The notes: a model not told the origin generated them from the letters alone. 64,000 bases of DNA from Pseudomonas sp. GM18 (GCF_000282195.1 NZ_AKJT01000025.1:62001-126000); one strand, 5' to 3'; numbered from the stretch's first letter, positions 29,173 to 38,572 are shown. Numbers and translations: made by a program.

Positions 29173-29229
29173 GACAAATGTCTATAGAGTTGTATACAAC
29201 TAATTAGTCAGATTATGGACACTTGTCCA
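29173..29229. promoter_or_regulatory. Cluster of three palindromes upstream of the purine permease
   Basis: GACA-AA-TGTC (29173-29182), AGTTGTATACAACT (29188-29201, a perfect 14 bp palindrome) and TGGACA-CT-TGTCCA (29216-29229, perfect) lie within 57 bp, starting 53 bp upstream of the permease start. The outer two share the GACA-N2-TGTC core, with centres 45 bp apart. TTGTATACAA resembles operators of GntR-family repressors. Confidence 0.6.
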
Positions 29230-29374
29230 CGCCACCCTTTAGCCGTAGCGCCTCCAGCCCAAAAACTCTTGAAATACATCCTTCCGCCCCAGCCCCTCTC
29301 CACCGCTAATCTTTAGCTTTCCAAGCGACCGCCGGCACGGCCGCCCTCTCACCTATACATATAAAGTATGCATA

Positions 29375-29455
29375 ATGAAGTCATTCGAAATTCAGTATCA
29401 CAAGGCAAAGAACGCGGCCAACAAGCTGTCGCCACTCCACTATATGGAAGCTTGA
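29375..29455 (+). CDS. 26-residue open frame upstream of the BrnA-like gene
   Basis: The frame encodes MKSFEIQYHKAKNAANKLSP plus LHYMEA and ends three bases before the antitoxin ATG. It may be a leader peptide, the remains of a lost toxin, or noncoding. It contains the GGAAG that likely serves as the ribosome binding site of the next gene. DNA just upstream is AT-rich (TATACATATAAAG). Confidence 0.3.
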   Translation: MKSFEIQYHKAKNAANKLSPLHYMEA

Positions 29456-29458
29456 TCG

Positions 29459-29803
29459 ATGAAAGACGAATACGACTTCAGCAACGCCAAGCACGGAGCG
29501 GTTGCCTCCGGCAAAGGCAAGACCCGAATCACCATCATGCTCGACGATGTCGTCATAGAGGCCGCGCGTGCTCTGGCAGAGAGCGAGGGATATGGCTACC
29601 AGACCGTGATCAACAACACCTTGCGCCAGGCGTTGCTCAGCGATAAAGGCAAAGCGGCGAAGCCCGATCAGAACGCTGCTGTTGCAAATGTCGGGCATTT
29701 CAAAAAAGGCATAACCGCCTCGGAGCTGAAAAGCCTGGAGAAAAAACTGTCAGAGGTCCTCGGCGAAATCCATCACGTGATGGAGCTGGAAGTTCGTTCC
29801 TAG
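29459..29803 (+). CDS. Orphan BrnA-like antitoxin
   Basis: The 114-residue protein begins MKDEYDFSNAKHGAVASGKG, then KTRITIMLDDVVIEAARALAESEGYGYQTVINNTLRQAL. This matches the BrnA ribbon-helix-helix antitoxin pattern: a lysine-rich arm, a beta strand TRITI, then two helices. A C-terminal extension (about 68-114) with a Lys/Glu helix follows. BrnA normally follows brnT, but no BrnT-type gene (about 90 residues) is present here; only a 26-codon frame lies upstream. It may act as a stand-alone repressor or neutralise a toxin encoded elsewhere. Confidence 0.7.
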   Translation: MKDEYDFSNAKHGAVASGKGKTRITIMLDDVVIEAARALAESEGYGYQTVINNTLRQALLSDKGKAAKPDQNAAVANVGHFKKGITASELKSLEKKLSEVLGEIHHVMELEVRS

Positions 29804-29833
29804 ACACAAACCGCTTGAACCGGCCCAATGAAA

Positions 29834-29862
29834 AAGGGGCGGATTGATCAAATCCGCCCCTT
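29834..29862. terminator. Bidirectional terminator between the BrnA-like gene and nat
   Basis: AAGGGGCGGATT and AATCCGCCCCTT form a 12 bp perfect stem with a five-base loop, between two convergent genes. The A-run at 29831-29835 gives a T-run for nat transcripts on the minus strand. Confidence 0.85.
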
Positions 29863-29872
29863 CGCGTGGTGC

Positions 29873-30712
29873 TCAGTTTGCCTTTGACACAGGCTCAATC
29901 AACCGCTCCAGCACCGGTTTCAACGCCTCCTTCGCCGGCACCCGAATTTCGAATTCACGTTCCAGCAACCCGATCAACTCATCCACATCCGTCACCTGCC
30001 GCCGCTCGCTCTCGCTGCCCATGCGGTGAATGGCAAAACTGCCGTTGTTCAGCGTGCGTCGCCATCCCTCCCCCGTCCGCGCCACCATCAGTTGTTTGAC
30101 GAAGGATGATTCGGGATGAGTCGAGACGTACCAGTTGCCGAGGGTGTAATCGATGTCTTCCTGACGCTGCAGATCGAAGATGTACATCGCCCGCCATTCA
30201 CCGCCAACGTTGGCACGCAGGGTGTAGCCGTCTGCATGCTGTTCGATGCGATAGGGTTCGTGGGGGGTCAGCTGTTCGGCCTCGGTGTCGAGCATCAACG
30301 GTGCGGTGGGCACCATGCCGCCAAAGCCGACGTCGGTGATGTAGCGCACGCCGTCGAGGGTGACCAGGCTCAGGCGGTGAGTGCGTGCGGTCCATGCGCC
30401 TTCGGGCTGGTTCATGACCACACGGCCGGTGATGCCGCGCGCCTCGAAACCCAGCGTCTGCAACAAGGCCAGGAACAGATTGTTGAGCTCGTAGCAGTAA
30501 CCGCCGCGGCCGTCGTGCAGGACTTTCTGCTCAATGGACGGCAGATCGATGAGTACCGGTTGCCCCAACAGCGTGGTGAGGTTTTCGAACGCAAAGGCAC
30601 CGGTGTGGCGCAACTGCAGTTGACGCAGGGTTTCCAGGGTCGGCGCCGGGGGCGCGTCGAAACGCAGGCGTTGCAGGTACAGCGCAAGATTTGTCAGTTG
30701 TGGTTCGCTCAT
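29873..30712 (-). CDS. nat: Arylamine N-acetyltransferase
   Basis: NAT moves an acetyl group from acetyl-CoA to arylamines and hydrazines. The 279-residue protein has the full catalytic triad: Cys73 in GRGGYCYELN, His112 in ARTHRLSLV and Asp127 in ITDVGFGG. The N-terminal helical bundle and length are typical. The gene is monocistronic between a terminator and a GGDEF-EAL gene 176 bp upstream. Confidence 0.96.
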   Translation of the reverse strand: MSEPQLTNLALYLQRLRFDAPPAPTLETLRQLQLRHTGAFAFENLTTLLGQPVLIDLPSIEQKVLHDGRGGYCYELNNLFLALLQTLGFEARGITGRVVMNQPEGAWTARTHRLSLVTLDGVRYITDVGFGGMVPTAPLMLDTEAEQLTPHEPYRIEQHADGYTLRANVGGEWRAMYIFDLQRQEDIDYTLGNWYVSTHPESSFVKQLMVARTGEGWRRTLNNGSFAIHRMGSESERRQVTDVDELIGLLEREFEIRVPAKEALKPVLERLIEPVSKAN

Positions 30713-30888
30713 CGCTCAATCCTTATGCATGGAGCCTGCGGATCGCTCCGCCGATGGCCGCCATGTATAAGGGAAAAAGCGCTCGGGCCGATAATTGATT
30801 TCGCCAATCGCCGCACACGCTAAAACTATCGCCGTTTGCGCGAACCCAGGCGTCAACGCTGGCCCCTTGTAAATAAAGAAACAGGCGA

Positions 30889-33474
30889 CTAAAGGTGCGC
30901 TCCCTGCAGCGGAAAATCTTCCTGCGAGGCCTTGAGCAGCGGCAGCAGCGCATATTGGTCCACCGGACGACTGAGGTAATACCCCTGCACTTCATGGCAC
31001 TGATCCGAGATCAGGAAGTCCAGTTGCTCAAGCGTCTCGACACCTTCTGCAGTTACGGTCAGGCCCATCGCCTTGCCCAGGTTGATGATCGCCTGCACCA
31101 CGGCGCGATCGTTGCTGCCGCTGCCCATGGACGATATGAAGCGCTTGTCGATCTTGATCCCGTCGAACGGATACGTGCGCAGGTAACCCAACGAAGAATA
31201 ACCGGTGCCGAAGTCGTCCATGTTCAACCGCACGCCCAACTCCTTGAGTGCGTTCATGGTCGCCAGTGCACCATCGACGTCGTTGAGCATCACATTTTCA
31301 GTGATCTCCAGCTCCAGCCGACTGGCGGGCAAGCGGGTCTGGATCAACACTTCGCGCACGTCCTCGATCACATCGCTACGGGCAAATTGCACCGGGGACA
31401 GGTTGACCGACACCATCATCGCGCCAGGCCAGGTCAGGGCCGTCTCGCACGCCTCGCGCAACACCCAGCGACCCAGCGGCACGATCAGATCGGTCTGCTC
31501 GGCCAGCGGGATAAACGCATCGGGGCTCAACAAGCCTTGCACCGGATGCTGCCAACGCAGCAGCGCTTCGACCGAGACGATCTGCTTGCCATCGACGTGA
31601 TAACGCGGCTGGTAATGCATGACGAATTCGTTGTTCTTGATCGCCCGACGCAGGTCGTTTTCCAGTTGCCGGCGATGCTGGATCTGATCGTTCATGTGCG
31701 CGGCAAAATAGCACCAGGTCTTCTTGCCATCGGATTTGGCCTGATACAACGCGATATCGGCACACCGAATCAGCTCCTGCGGAATATGCCCCTGGCGCCG
31801 ACTCAAGGCGATACCGATGCTCGCGCCGATGTGCAGCGAGTGATGGTCGTAGTGAATCGGCTGATGCAGGCTGTCGAGCAAGCGCTCGCAAAACCGGTCG
31901 ATTTCCGCGTGGCTGTCCATGCCATGGAGCACCAGCACGAACTCGTCGCCCCCCAGTCGGGCGACCAGGTCAATGTCTCGCGTGCACTCGCGAAAACGGG
32001 TGGCGACTTCCAGCAATACCGCATCGCCGGCCGGGTGGCCGAGGGAATCGTTGATCGGCTTGAAGTTGTCCAGGTCGATCATCAACAACGTCAGCGCCGT
32101 CGACTGCTCTTTCAGTGCCAGCGCCTCATCGAGAAAACGCGCCAGTTTGTTGCGGTTCGGCAGACCAGTCAGGGCATCGTGCAATGACAGATGCTGGATC
32201 TGCGCATGGGCGGCGACTTCATCGGTAATGTCGCTGGCCGTTCCGCGATAACCCAGCACCGCGCCCTTGCGCTGGATCGGCCGTGCCGACACCCGGCAGA
32301 CCCGCTGTTGCCCTGATTGATCGCGGTAGGAACAGCGCAAATGGCTGACGGCTTGCTCTTCATCGAGTTTGTTCAGCCACAGCGACAACGGCGTCGTATC
32401 GCAATTGAGCAATTGCCCGATGTTCTGCCCCAGCCACTGCTGATCGGAGAACCCGGTGACGGTGCTGAAGCGCCCCGACAGATACGTGATGCGATGCTGG
32501 TCGTCGATTTCCCAGATCCAGTCGGACGCGGCCTCGGCCACCGCACGAAAACGCTCTTCACTGGCCTCCAGCGCCTGATTCGACAAATCGAGGCTGGTGT
32601 AACTGGCATCCACATGCCCGGACGTGCGCAGGACATAGCGAAAGAAGTACGCGGTCAACAACGCCAGAACCAGCAGCGCCCCGCCCAGTGGCGGCAGCAG
32701 CGACCAGAGCAATTGATGACCCGGTCGATCGAGCCGCGAGACCAGACTGTAGCCGGTGCCAGCAAGGGCAATGGCGGGCTGACCGGGAGCGATGGCGTTG
32801 TCGGGCGTCAGGCTCAGGTCGTGCAAACCGTAATCGGCGCTCAAGGCGCTGAGCTTTTCAGGGTTCAGTTGGTCGACGTATATAAGCACCGAAGTGCTTT
32901 TGGGATCGACCGCCGGGCGTTCGTCATTGGGCACAATCGCGGCGGCTGACAACAGCGCGGGTTTGCCCTCGAACAAGGTGTAGCGGCTGACGGGTTTGAT
33001 GAGGCTCTCCTGACTCTGAACCTCGTCAATGAGCGTTGCCATCGTTGTCGACAGGTAAGCCGCCGCCTCCTCCTGTACCTGAAGCCCGCGCACCACAGCG
33101 TATTTTGTTCGCTGAACATCGACCACGAAAACACCCTCGTAGTGGTCCATGGTGAACAGGGTTTTACCCAGGTTCTGCTCGACGTAGGCCCACTGCACAT
33201 CGACCTCGCCGTTCAGGTGATCGTAGGCCGTTGTCCAGTTGGCATAACTGGCGATGTAGTTTTTCGTGGCGGTGATGCGGTTTTCCAGCGCGCGCTGGGT
33301 ATAAAACGTGGTCTTGGCCAGGTCCTCGGTATCGAGCCGCCCGGCAATACTGAACAGGGCGATCAGCGCGATCAGTACCCCAACCACAAACAACAGACCG
33401 ACCACCAACATCAGGTTGCGGGTAATCGGGGTATGGCGCGCAGGTGCAGCGGTGGTAACGGCAGACAAATCCAT
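30889..33474 (-). CDS. Membrane CHASE4-PAS-GGDEF-EAL c-di-GMP protein
   Basis: This 861-residue protein has a membrane span at about 20-45, a periplasmic sensor to about 255 that looks like CHASE4 (NWTTAYDHLNGEVDVQWAYV), a second span at 255-281, a PAS domain at 300-415, GGDEF at about 425-590 with intact ARLGGDEF near 505, and EAL from about 605 with SVEALLRW and DDFGTGYSSLGYL. An RxxD site (RDID) lies five residues before GGDEF. Both enzymatic motifs are intact. It is monocistronic, downstream of a REPIN and a second diguanylate cyclase gene. Confidence 0.93.
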   Translation of the reverse strand: MDLSAVTTAAPARHTPITRNLMLVVGLLFVVGVLIALIALFSIAGRLDTEDLAKTTFYTQRALENRITATKNYIASYANWTTAYDHLNGEVDVQWAYVEQNLGKTLFTMDHYEGVFVVDVQRTKYAVVRGLQVQEEAAAYLSTTMATLIDEVQSQESLIKPVSRYTLFEGKPALLSAAAIVPNDERPAVDPKSTSVLIYVDQLNPEKLSALSADYGLHDLSLTPDNAIAPGQPAIALAGTGYSLVSRLDRPGHQLLWSLLPPLGGALLVLALLTAYFFRYVLRTSGHVDASYTSLDLSNQALEASEERFRAVAEAASDWIWEIDDQHRITYLSGRFSTVTGFSDQQWLGQNIGQLLNCDTTPLSLWLNKLDEEQAVSHLRCSYRDQSGQQRVCRVSARPIQRKGAVLGYRGTASDITDEVAAHAQIQHLSLHDALTGLPNRNKLARFLDEALALKEQSTALTLLMIDLDNFKPINDSLGHPAGDAVLLEVATRFRECTRDIDLVARLGGDEFVLVLHGMDSHAEIDRFCERLLDSLHQPIHYDHHSLHIGASIGIALSRRQGHIPQELIRCADIALYQAKSDGKKTWCYFAAHMNDQIQHRRQLENDLRRAIKNNEFVMHYQPRYHVDGKQIVSVEALLRWQHPVQGLLSPDAFIPLAEQTDLIVPLGRWVLREACETALTWPGAMMVSVNLSPVQFARSDVIEDVREVLIQTRLPASRLELEITENVMLNDVDGALATMNALKELGVRLNMDDFGTGYSSLGYLRTYPFDGIKIDKRFISSMGSGSNDRAVVQAIINLGKAMGLTVTAEGVETLEQLDFLISDQCHEVQGYYLSRPVDQYALLPLLKASQEDFPLQGAHL

Positions 33475-33597
33475 GCACTTGTTCCTGTCAATCGATTGCC
33501 CGATCGGGATGAGACCGGCGGGCCCGGTCGGTCAGGTGTGACAGCCAGGCTCTCTGCACTGACCATAGCAGGCATGCCCGATCATCGCTCCTGGACT

Positions 33598-33732
33598 GTA
33601 GCAGCTGCCGAAGGCTGCGTTCGGCTGCGCAGCAGTCGTAAAATCAGAGAGATTGCGGTACATCTGGCAGATCGCATTAGCCGGATTCACGACTGCTCCG
33701 CAGCCGAACGCAGCCTTCGGCAGCTGCTACAC
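33598..33732. repeat. REPIN: inverted pair of GTAGCAGCTGCCG REP elements
   Basis: TGTAGCAGCTGCCGAAGGCT followed by GCGTTCGGCTGCG is mirrored at the right end (CGCAGCCGAACGCAGCCTTC, GGCAGCTGCTACA). The arms are over 30 bp and nearly perfect, with a spacer of about 65 bp. This family differs from the GTAGGAGC family by one base in the conserved head; a partial copy is at 44258. Confidence 0.88.
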
Positions 33733-33772
33733 AGTGTGCATCGTCTTACCCCCCCAGCCATGGTGGAAAGCA

Positions 33773-35344
33773 TCATCGATCCGAGCGCATCAGCGCCTCG
33801 ACGCCCCCTTCCATCGACAACACCGCCGAGCGATTTCGCCCTGAGTGCTTGGCCTGGTACAGCGCCGCATCCGCGCGCTTGATCAACATTTCGGTGCTGT
33901 CGTGCGCCGTCGGCACAAACGAATAACAGCCAAGACTGACCGTCACGTAGCCCGTGGGCGAACCGCTGTGGGTGATGTTTTTGTCCATGACGCTGCGGCG
34001 GATTTGCTCGGCGATCGTCAGCGCGCCATGGATGTCGGTATCCGGCAGCAACACCGCGAACTCTTCACCGCCGTAGCGCACCGCCAGGTCGGCTTTGCGG
34101 TGACAGCAACTCTTCAGGGCCCGCGCCACTTCGGCCAGGCAATGGTCCCCGGCCACATGACCGTAAGTGTCGTTGTAGCGTTTGAAGTAATCGATATCGA
34201 GCATGATCAGGCCCAGCGAGCTCGACCGCCGGGCACCGCGCCCGAACTCGATCTCCAGCGCCCGCTCGAACAATCGGCGGTTGGCCAGCCCGGTCAGACT
34301 GTCGTGGGTGGCGATCAACTCCAGCGCTTTCTGCGCCTTGCGCAAATCTGCCTCGATGCGCTCGCCCGCGCGCACCTGATGAATGAACACCCAACCGAAC
34401 AACCCCACGCCGAGGACAACCAGAGCGACGATCACACCGGATTGAATCGCCGTGTCGTACCAGTCCTTGAGGACCGCGTCTTTGGAGGATGCCGCCGTGA
34501 CCACCACCGGATAGGCGTCGAGCTGACGGTAGCCATACAACCGGACGATGCCATCCACCACTGAGTCGATCATGGCGTTGCCGGACGTGGCGGTGGGCAA
34601 GAGTTTCTGAAAGATCTCGCCCTGAGCCAATGACGTGCCGATCTGCGACTCCACAAACGGCCGTCGCGCCAGCAGCGTTCCATCGGTCAATGCCAAAAAC
34701 ATCGCGCCGTTGTCGTCGAGGCTGAAGCTTTTGAAGAACTGATCGAAGTACGACATCTTGATCCCGGCCAGCAACACACCCTGGAAATGACCGCTCCGAT
34801 CGTTTATCCGTTTGGAAACCGGAATGATCCACTCGCCATTCTCCCGACTGCGAACCGCCGGGCCGATGTGCGCCAGAGTTGACGTGTTTTGCTGGTGAAA
34901 CCTGAAATACTCGCGGTCCGCCACACCTGCCCCACGGGGTAGATCCTTGAACGACGTCACGACCCATTGCCCCTGCCTGTCGAACAGAAAGATCCCGTGC
35001 AACTGATGCAGCGCCTGCACCCGCCGGGCGAAGGTTTTCTGCAAGCGTGGCGTCTGGGCTGCGTCGAAACCATCAGCCTGAATCCAGTCCACCAGACTGG
35101 TCAGCACCAGATCGGCCTTCATGATCGTGTCTTCGGCCTGCTGCGCCATGGCCCGGGTCAGGTTCGACGACGACACCTCGGCCAACGCCAGGTCGTGTCG
35201 ACGCGACTGCTCCAGTTGCAGGTAAAGCAGCCCGCAAAGACAAAGGCACACCGCAGCAATAAACAACACCGCAGCCTTGAGCAAAGGCAGCCGTTTCAAG
35301 GCACCGCCGGGCGCGGGGTGCGGATCGTGAAGGAGGATAGGCAA
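33773..35344 (-). CDS. dCache-GGDEF diguanylate cyclase
   Basis: A 523-residue inner-membrane sensor cyclase. It has a first span at about 20-43, a periplasmic dCache-type domain at about 50-290 (DREYFRFHQQNTSTLAHIGP, then PVSKRINDRSGHFQGVLLAG), a second span near 298-320, and a GGDEF domain at 355-515. The active site is GGEEF near 425 and the RxxD inhibitory site (RKAD) is five residues upstream. No EAL domain is present, so it should only synthesise c-di-GMP. An alternative start at the KRLPLLKAA region would remove part of the cytoplasmic N-terminus. Confidence 0.94.
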   Translation of the reverse strand: MPILLHDPHPAPGGALKRLPLLKAAVLFIAAVCLCLCGLLYLQLEQSRRHDLALAEVSSSNLTRAMAQQAEDTIMKADLVLTSLVDWIQADGFDAAQTPRLQKTFARRVQALHQLHGIFLFDRQGQWVVTSFKDLPRGAGVADREYFRFHQQNTSTLAHIGPAVRSRENGEWIIPVSKRINDRSGHFQGVLLAGIKMSYFDQFFKSFSLDDNGAMFLALTDGTLLARRPFVESQIGTSLAQGEIFQKLLPTATSGNAMIDSVVDGIVRLYGYRQLDAYPVVVTAASSKDAVLKDWYDTAIQSGVIVALVVLGVGLFGWVFIHQVRAGERIEADLRKAQKALELIATHDSLTGLANRRLFERALEIEFGRGARRSSSLGLIMLDIDYFKRYNDTYGHVAGDHCLAEVARALKSCCHRKADLAVRYGGEEFAVLLPDTDIHGALTIAEQIRRSVMDKNITHSGSPTGYVTVSLGCYSFVPTAHDSTEMLIKRADAALYQAKHSGRNRSAVLSMEGGVEALMRSDR

Positions 35345-35537
35345 AAGCGTGTCCTGGAAGGGTAAGGCATGGGCAGCGGCCCAAAACCCTTATTTTTTGT
35401 GAGCTTAGTCTACGGGGTTGTGCGGGGTAAACAGAGGATTGGGGGATAAATGGTTGTGTTTCAATCGCATGACGCAAGGCAAAACCACATTACCTTGAAG
35501 GAGCTACGATTAACTGACATCACGACAGGAAATCGAA

Positions 35538-36020
35538 ATGAGTAAGGTAGACGAGCTCGCCGCGAAGCTTAAACAATCCCGGCAAACCAGTGCCGACGCG
35601 ACCATCGCCGATCAAGCCATCGACAGCTGGCCCGCCCAGGTCTACGAGCTGTTTCACCAGATCGAAGCCTGGCTGCAACCACTGATCGAGGTGGGCCTGA
35701 AACTGCGACGCAATTCCACTCATGTGTTCGAGAGTGCACCGGACGGTGCGACTTACGATTACGCCATCGACCAACTGCTGATCGAAGGCAACCACCACAG
35801 CATCATCTTTGATCCCGTCGCGCGCTTCACCGCCGACGGCGCTGGACGGATCGAGATTCACTCGACAGGCAAGGAACTCGCCCTGTTGCGCACCGTGAAC
35901 GAACACGGCGAGACGCAGTGGTGGCTTCAGGCGATTGAGCAAGCCGGACAACAACCGGATGCGATCGCGCTGACGGAACACAATTTGCTGCTGGCCGTGC
36001 AAGAAGGCTTGGGGCTTTAA
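35538..36020 (+). CDS. Conserved hypothetical protein
   Basis: A 160-residue soluble protein starting MSKVDELAAKLKQSRQTS. It is mostly helical at first (VYELFHQIEAWLQPLIEVG), then shows beta strands (HSIIFDPVARF, GRIEIHSTGKELALLRTV) and a WWLQAIEQAG helix. No signal peptide or known catalytic motif is seen. An AGGAAATCGAA stretch precedes the ATG. It converges on the L,D-transpeptidase gene with only 3 bp between stops. I do not recognise a function. Confidence 0.8.
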   Translation: MSKVDELAAKLKQSRQTSADATIADQAIDSWPAQVYELFHQIEAWLQPLIEVGLKLRRNSTHVFESAPDGATYDYAIDQLLIEGNHHSIIFDPVARFTADGAGRIEIHSTGKELALLRTVNEHGETQWWLQAIEQAGQQPDAIALTEHNLLLAVQEGLGL

Positions 36021-36023
36021 GGC

Positions 36024-37772
36024 CTACAGCTTGCTCTGCTCCGCCACCGAGGGAGGCGCCGTCCGCCTCCCGTCCAGCGCCGGTTGCTCCGAAGGCCGAT
36101 TCAACGCTCGCAATACCGGGGAATCATAGCCATACACATCGGGCTTGAATGTCACGCGCCCATCAAGACTCAGGTCCACCGTCCAGTAGGCCAACAGCAC
36201 CGGCACTTTCACCGGGAGCCTGATGTTCTCTGTCTTGCCGTTGGCTAACTGCCTTTGAATCCCTTCGCTGTTCCAGTGAACCGGATCGTTGAACAACAGC
36301 TCCACCAATTGCAGCGGGTTTTCTACCCGAATACAGCCGGAGCTGGTCGCGCGATTGGATTTCGCGAACAACTCGCGATGCGGCGTGTCGTGCAGATAAA
36401 TCGAATACTCATTGGGAAAACGAATCGCCACCTGCCCCAGCGAGTTATCCGGCCCCGCATCCTGACGCAAGGTAAGGCCGCGCGGGTTGTCCCAATCGAC
36501 AGTCGACGGATCGAGCACACTGCCATCTCGATCGATCACACGAATGCGGCTTGCCTCAAGGTAGCCAGGATTGTCGCGAATCTTCGGCAGCATGTCCTGG
36601 AGCAGAATCGTCGGAGGCACGGTCCAGGTGGGGTTGAACGTAACGTAGGTGATCGCGGATTGAAAAATCGGCGTGCTGCGAAACGGCTTGCCGACCTGCA
36701 CCCGTGAGCGCCAGATCGGTTTGCCATCACGATAGAACGCGACTTTATACCCGGCGATATCGACAACGACGAAGGTGCCCTGAAGTTTGTACAGCAGCCA
36801 CCGCGCCCGCTCCATGTTCACCCGCACCTGATCGATTCGCGCCTCGACCGACACATTCAGTTCCGCGAGTGTCGCCGGCCCCGCTACACCGTCCGCCCCA
36901 AGGTATTGTTCGGTCTGAAACTTCTTCACCGCCACGGTGACGGCGTCGTCGTAGTGGGTGCGAGCAGTCACTTGCGCGGCGAGATAACCGCCCGCTGCCA
37001 GACGGGCTCGCAATAGAGCGACCGAGGCCTCGTCCATGCCGGGCCTGAGCGTCTGCCCTTCCGGGATCTTTGGCCAGCCGCCCCGATCACGAACCTTGCG
37101 CAGTTGCGCCAGGCCCTGGCGCAACGTGCCGTAAACCGCTTCTTGGGGCGTTGCCTGGGAGAAGGCGCGCGCAATGTCATGGCTGTCGAGGGCGGTGAAG
37201 AATTTGTTGACGTCCTCCCGGGGATCGACGCCAACGGGGTCGAAGTTCCAGTGGATGTCCAGCCGCGAAGGGTCGACCTTGCCGCGCCGCAACTGCAGCA
37301 GCGCCGTGATAAACGTCTGGGTGGCAGAGATATCAAAAGCTGCCCGTTGCCCGGGGGTTGGAGTGGTTGTCTGCATCAACGCGCGGGCCTCGGCCAACTC
37401 GGCGATCCGGAAATCCGCGGGGTTCAGGCCATCGCTCTGGGTATCGCCCAAGCTTTTCAATAACAGGGCGACATCGTCATCGTCTGTCCAGGCAGCGCGA
37501 TAGCCACGATGACTATAGAAATCCAGCACCACTCGGTTCACATCAACGCGCTGATGACGCGGCGAGGTGAGCAGCGGCGGAAACGCCGAACTCAATGGCG
37601 CCAACTCCGCCTGAATCGCTTGGCCGACATAATCGCCAGGTGCCGCTTCAGCCACAGTGCTGACGGGAGATACCGGCTCAATCGGCGAAGTTTGCGCGAT
37701 CGCCGTGCCGCTTATCAGAAAGCCCATAAAAAACATGCGGCTTATGACGAATAACCTTGTTAACTGCGCCAT
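36024..37772 (-). CDS. L,D-transpeptidase of the YcbB/LdtD type
   Basis: This periplasmic enzyme makes 3-3 crosslinks in peptidoglycan. The 582-residue protein has a signal peptide (about 1-26, ending TAIA), a helical N-terminal scaffold, a peptidoglycan-binding domain at about 240-300 (FQTEQYLGADGVAGPATLAEL), and a YkuD catalytic domain near 320-500 with the histidine in YLHDTPHRELF and the nucleophile cysteine near 479 in SSGCIRVENP. Size and order match the large LdtD family. It is divergent from a second, unrelated-size transpeptidase gene 82 bp away. Confidence 0.94.
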   Translation of the reverse strand: MAQLTRLFVISRMFFMGFLISGTAIAQTSPIEPVSPVSTVAEAAPGDYVGQAIQAELAPLSSAFPPLLTSPRHQRVDVNRVVLDFYSHRGYRAAWTDDDDVALLLKSLGDTQSDGLNPADFRIAELAEARALMQTTTPTPGQRAAFDISATQTFITALLQLRRGKVDPSRLDIHWNFDPVGVDPREDVNKFFTALDSHDIARAFSQATPQEAVYGTLRQGLAQLRKVRDRGGWPKIPEGQTLRPGMDEASVALLRARLAAGGYLAAQVTARTHYDDAVTVAVKKFQTEQYLGADGVAGPATLAELNVSVEARIDQVRVNMERARWLLYKLQGTFVVVDIAGYKVAFYRDGKPIWRSRVQVGKPFRSTPIFQSAITYVTFNPTWTVPPTILLQDMLPKIRDNPGYLEASRIRVIDRDGSVLDPSTVDWDNPRGLTLRQDAGPDNSLGQVAIRFPNEYSIYLHDTPHRELFAKSNRATSSGCIRVENPLQLVELLFNDPVHWNSEGIQRQLANGKTENIRLPVKVPVLLAYWTVDLSLDGRVTFKPDVYGYDSPVLRALNRPSEQPALDGRRTAPPSVAEQSKL

Positions 37773-37854
37773 GGATAATCCTTAATCTCCCGTTTTCAAC
37801 CGGCTCGCGTCGTGCGCGCTGCTAGACTCGAAATATTACTGATGAGACCTGCAT

Positions 37855-38559
37855 ATGGCCTTGGACCGCTTCGGCTTCTTAATGACGGCCCTGTTGCTGA
37901 CCGCTTTTACATTACCGGCAGCCTACGCCGATTCGCTTGAAGCCGCCTTGGTCAAAGCGGCCCCTGATGCCAACGCCAAAGTCATTGCCCTGGCCGTTCG
38001 CGCCTCCCAATGCAGCCGGGCCCAAGGCACGGCCCCGGTGCAGAGACTAGCAGTCATCGATTATTCCCTGCCCTCGACTGCGCAACGTCTTTGGGTGTTC
38101 GACCTTAAACAACGCAAGTTGTTGTTCCATGAACTGGTCGCCCACGGTCGCAACAGTGGCGAGAACATGGCCAGCCAGTTCTCCAATCAGAACGCCAGTT
38201 ACGCCACCAGCCTGGGTTTGTACCGCACCCAGTCCAGCTATGTCGGGCAGAACGGTTATTCCCTGCGCATGGAAGGTCTGGAACCGGGTTTTAACGACAA
38301 CGCCTTCGAGCGAGCGATCGTCATTCACGGCGCGCCTTACGTCAGCCCTGTCCTGGCGCGGGCCAATGGCCGGATCGGCAGAAGTCTCGGCTGCCCGGCG
38401 GTGAGACCCGCGATTGCACATCGGCTGATCGACTCGATGAAAGATGGGCAGTTGTTGTTTTCTTACTATCCGGATCAGCGTTGGTTGAAGTCTTCGTCGT
38501 ATATCAATTGCGGTAATGCCACCGTGGCGGATTCGTCCAGGTCCAATAGCAGCCCTTGA
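37855..38559 (+). CDS. Murein L,D-transpeptidase catalytic domain protein (YkuD-like)
   Basis: The 234-residue protein has a signal peptide (1-25, cleaved after AYA) and a single YkuD-like domain of the murein L,D-transpeptidase family. AIVIHGAPYV holds the histidine and GRSLGCPAVRP the cysteine near 177. It lacks the peptidoglycan-binding module of its divergent neighbour. The HGAPYV spacing differs from Erf/Ybi-type LDTs and fits the PF13645-like group. It could crosslink or cleave peptidoglycan stems or attach proteins; this cannot be told from sequence. Confidence 0.88.
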   Translation: MALDRFGFLMTALLLTAFTLPAAYADSLEAALVKAAPDANAKVIALAVRASQCSRAQGTAPVQRLAVIDYSLPSTAQRLWVFDLKQRKLLFHELVAHGRNSGENMASQFSNQNASYATSLGLYRTQSSYVGQNGYSLRMEGLEPGFNDNAFERAIVIHGAPYVSPVLARANGRIGRSLGCPAVRPAIAHRLIDSMKDGQLLFSYYPDQRWLKSSSYINCGNATVADSSRSNSSP

Positions 38560-38572
38560 ACACCGCGTGAAA

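Noticed and set aside
29375..29455. Possible tail of an IS3-type transposase (NKLSPLHYMEA resembles such C-termini)
   Set aside because: The similarity is too short, and no terminal repeats or other transposase fragments are nearby.
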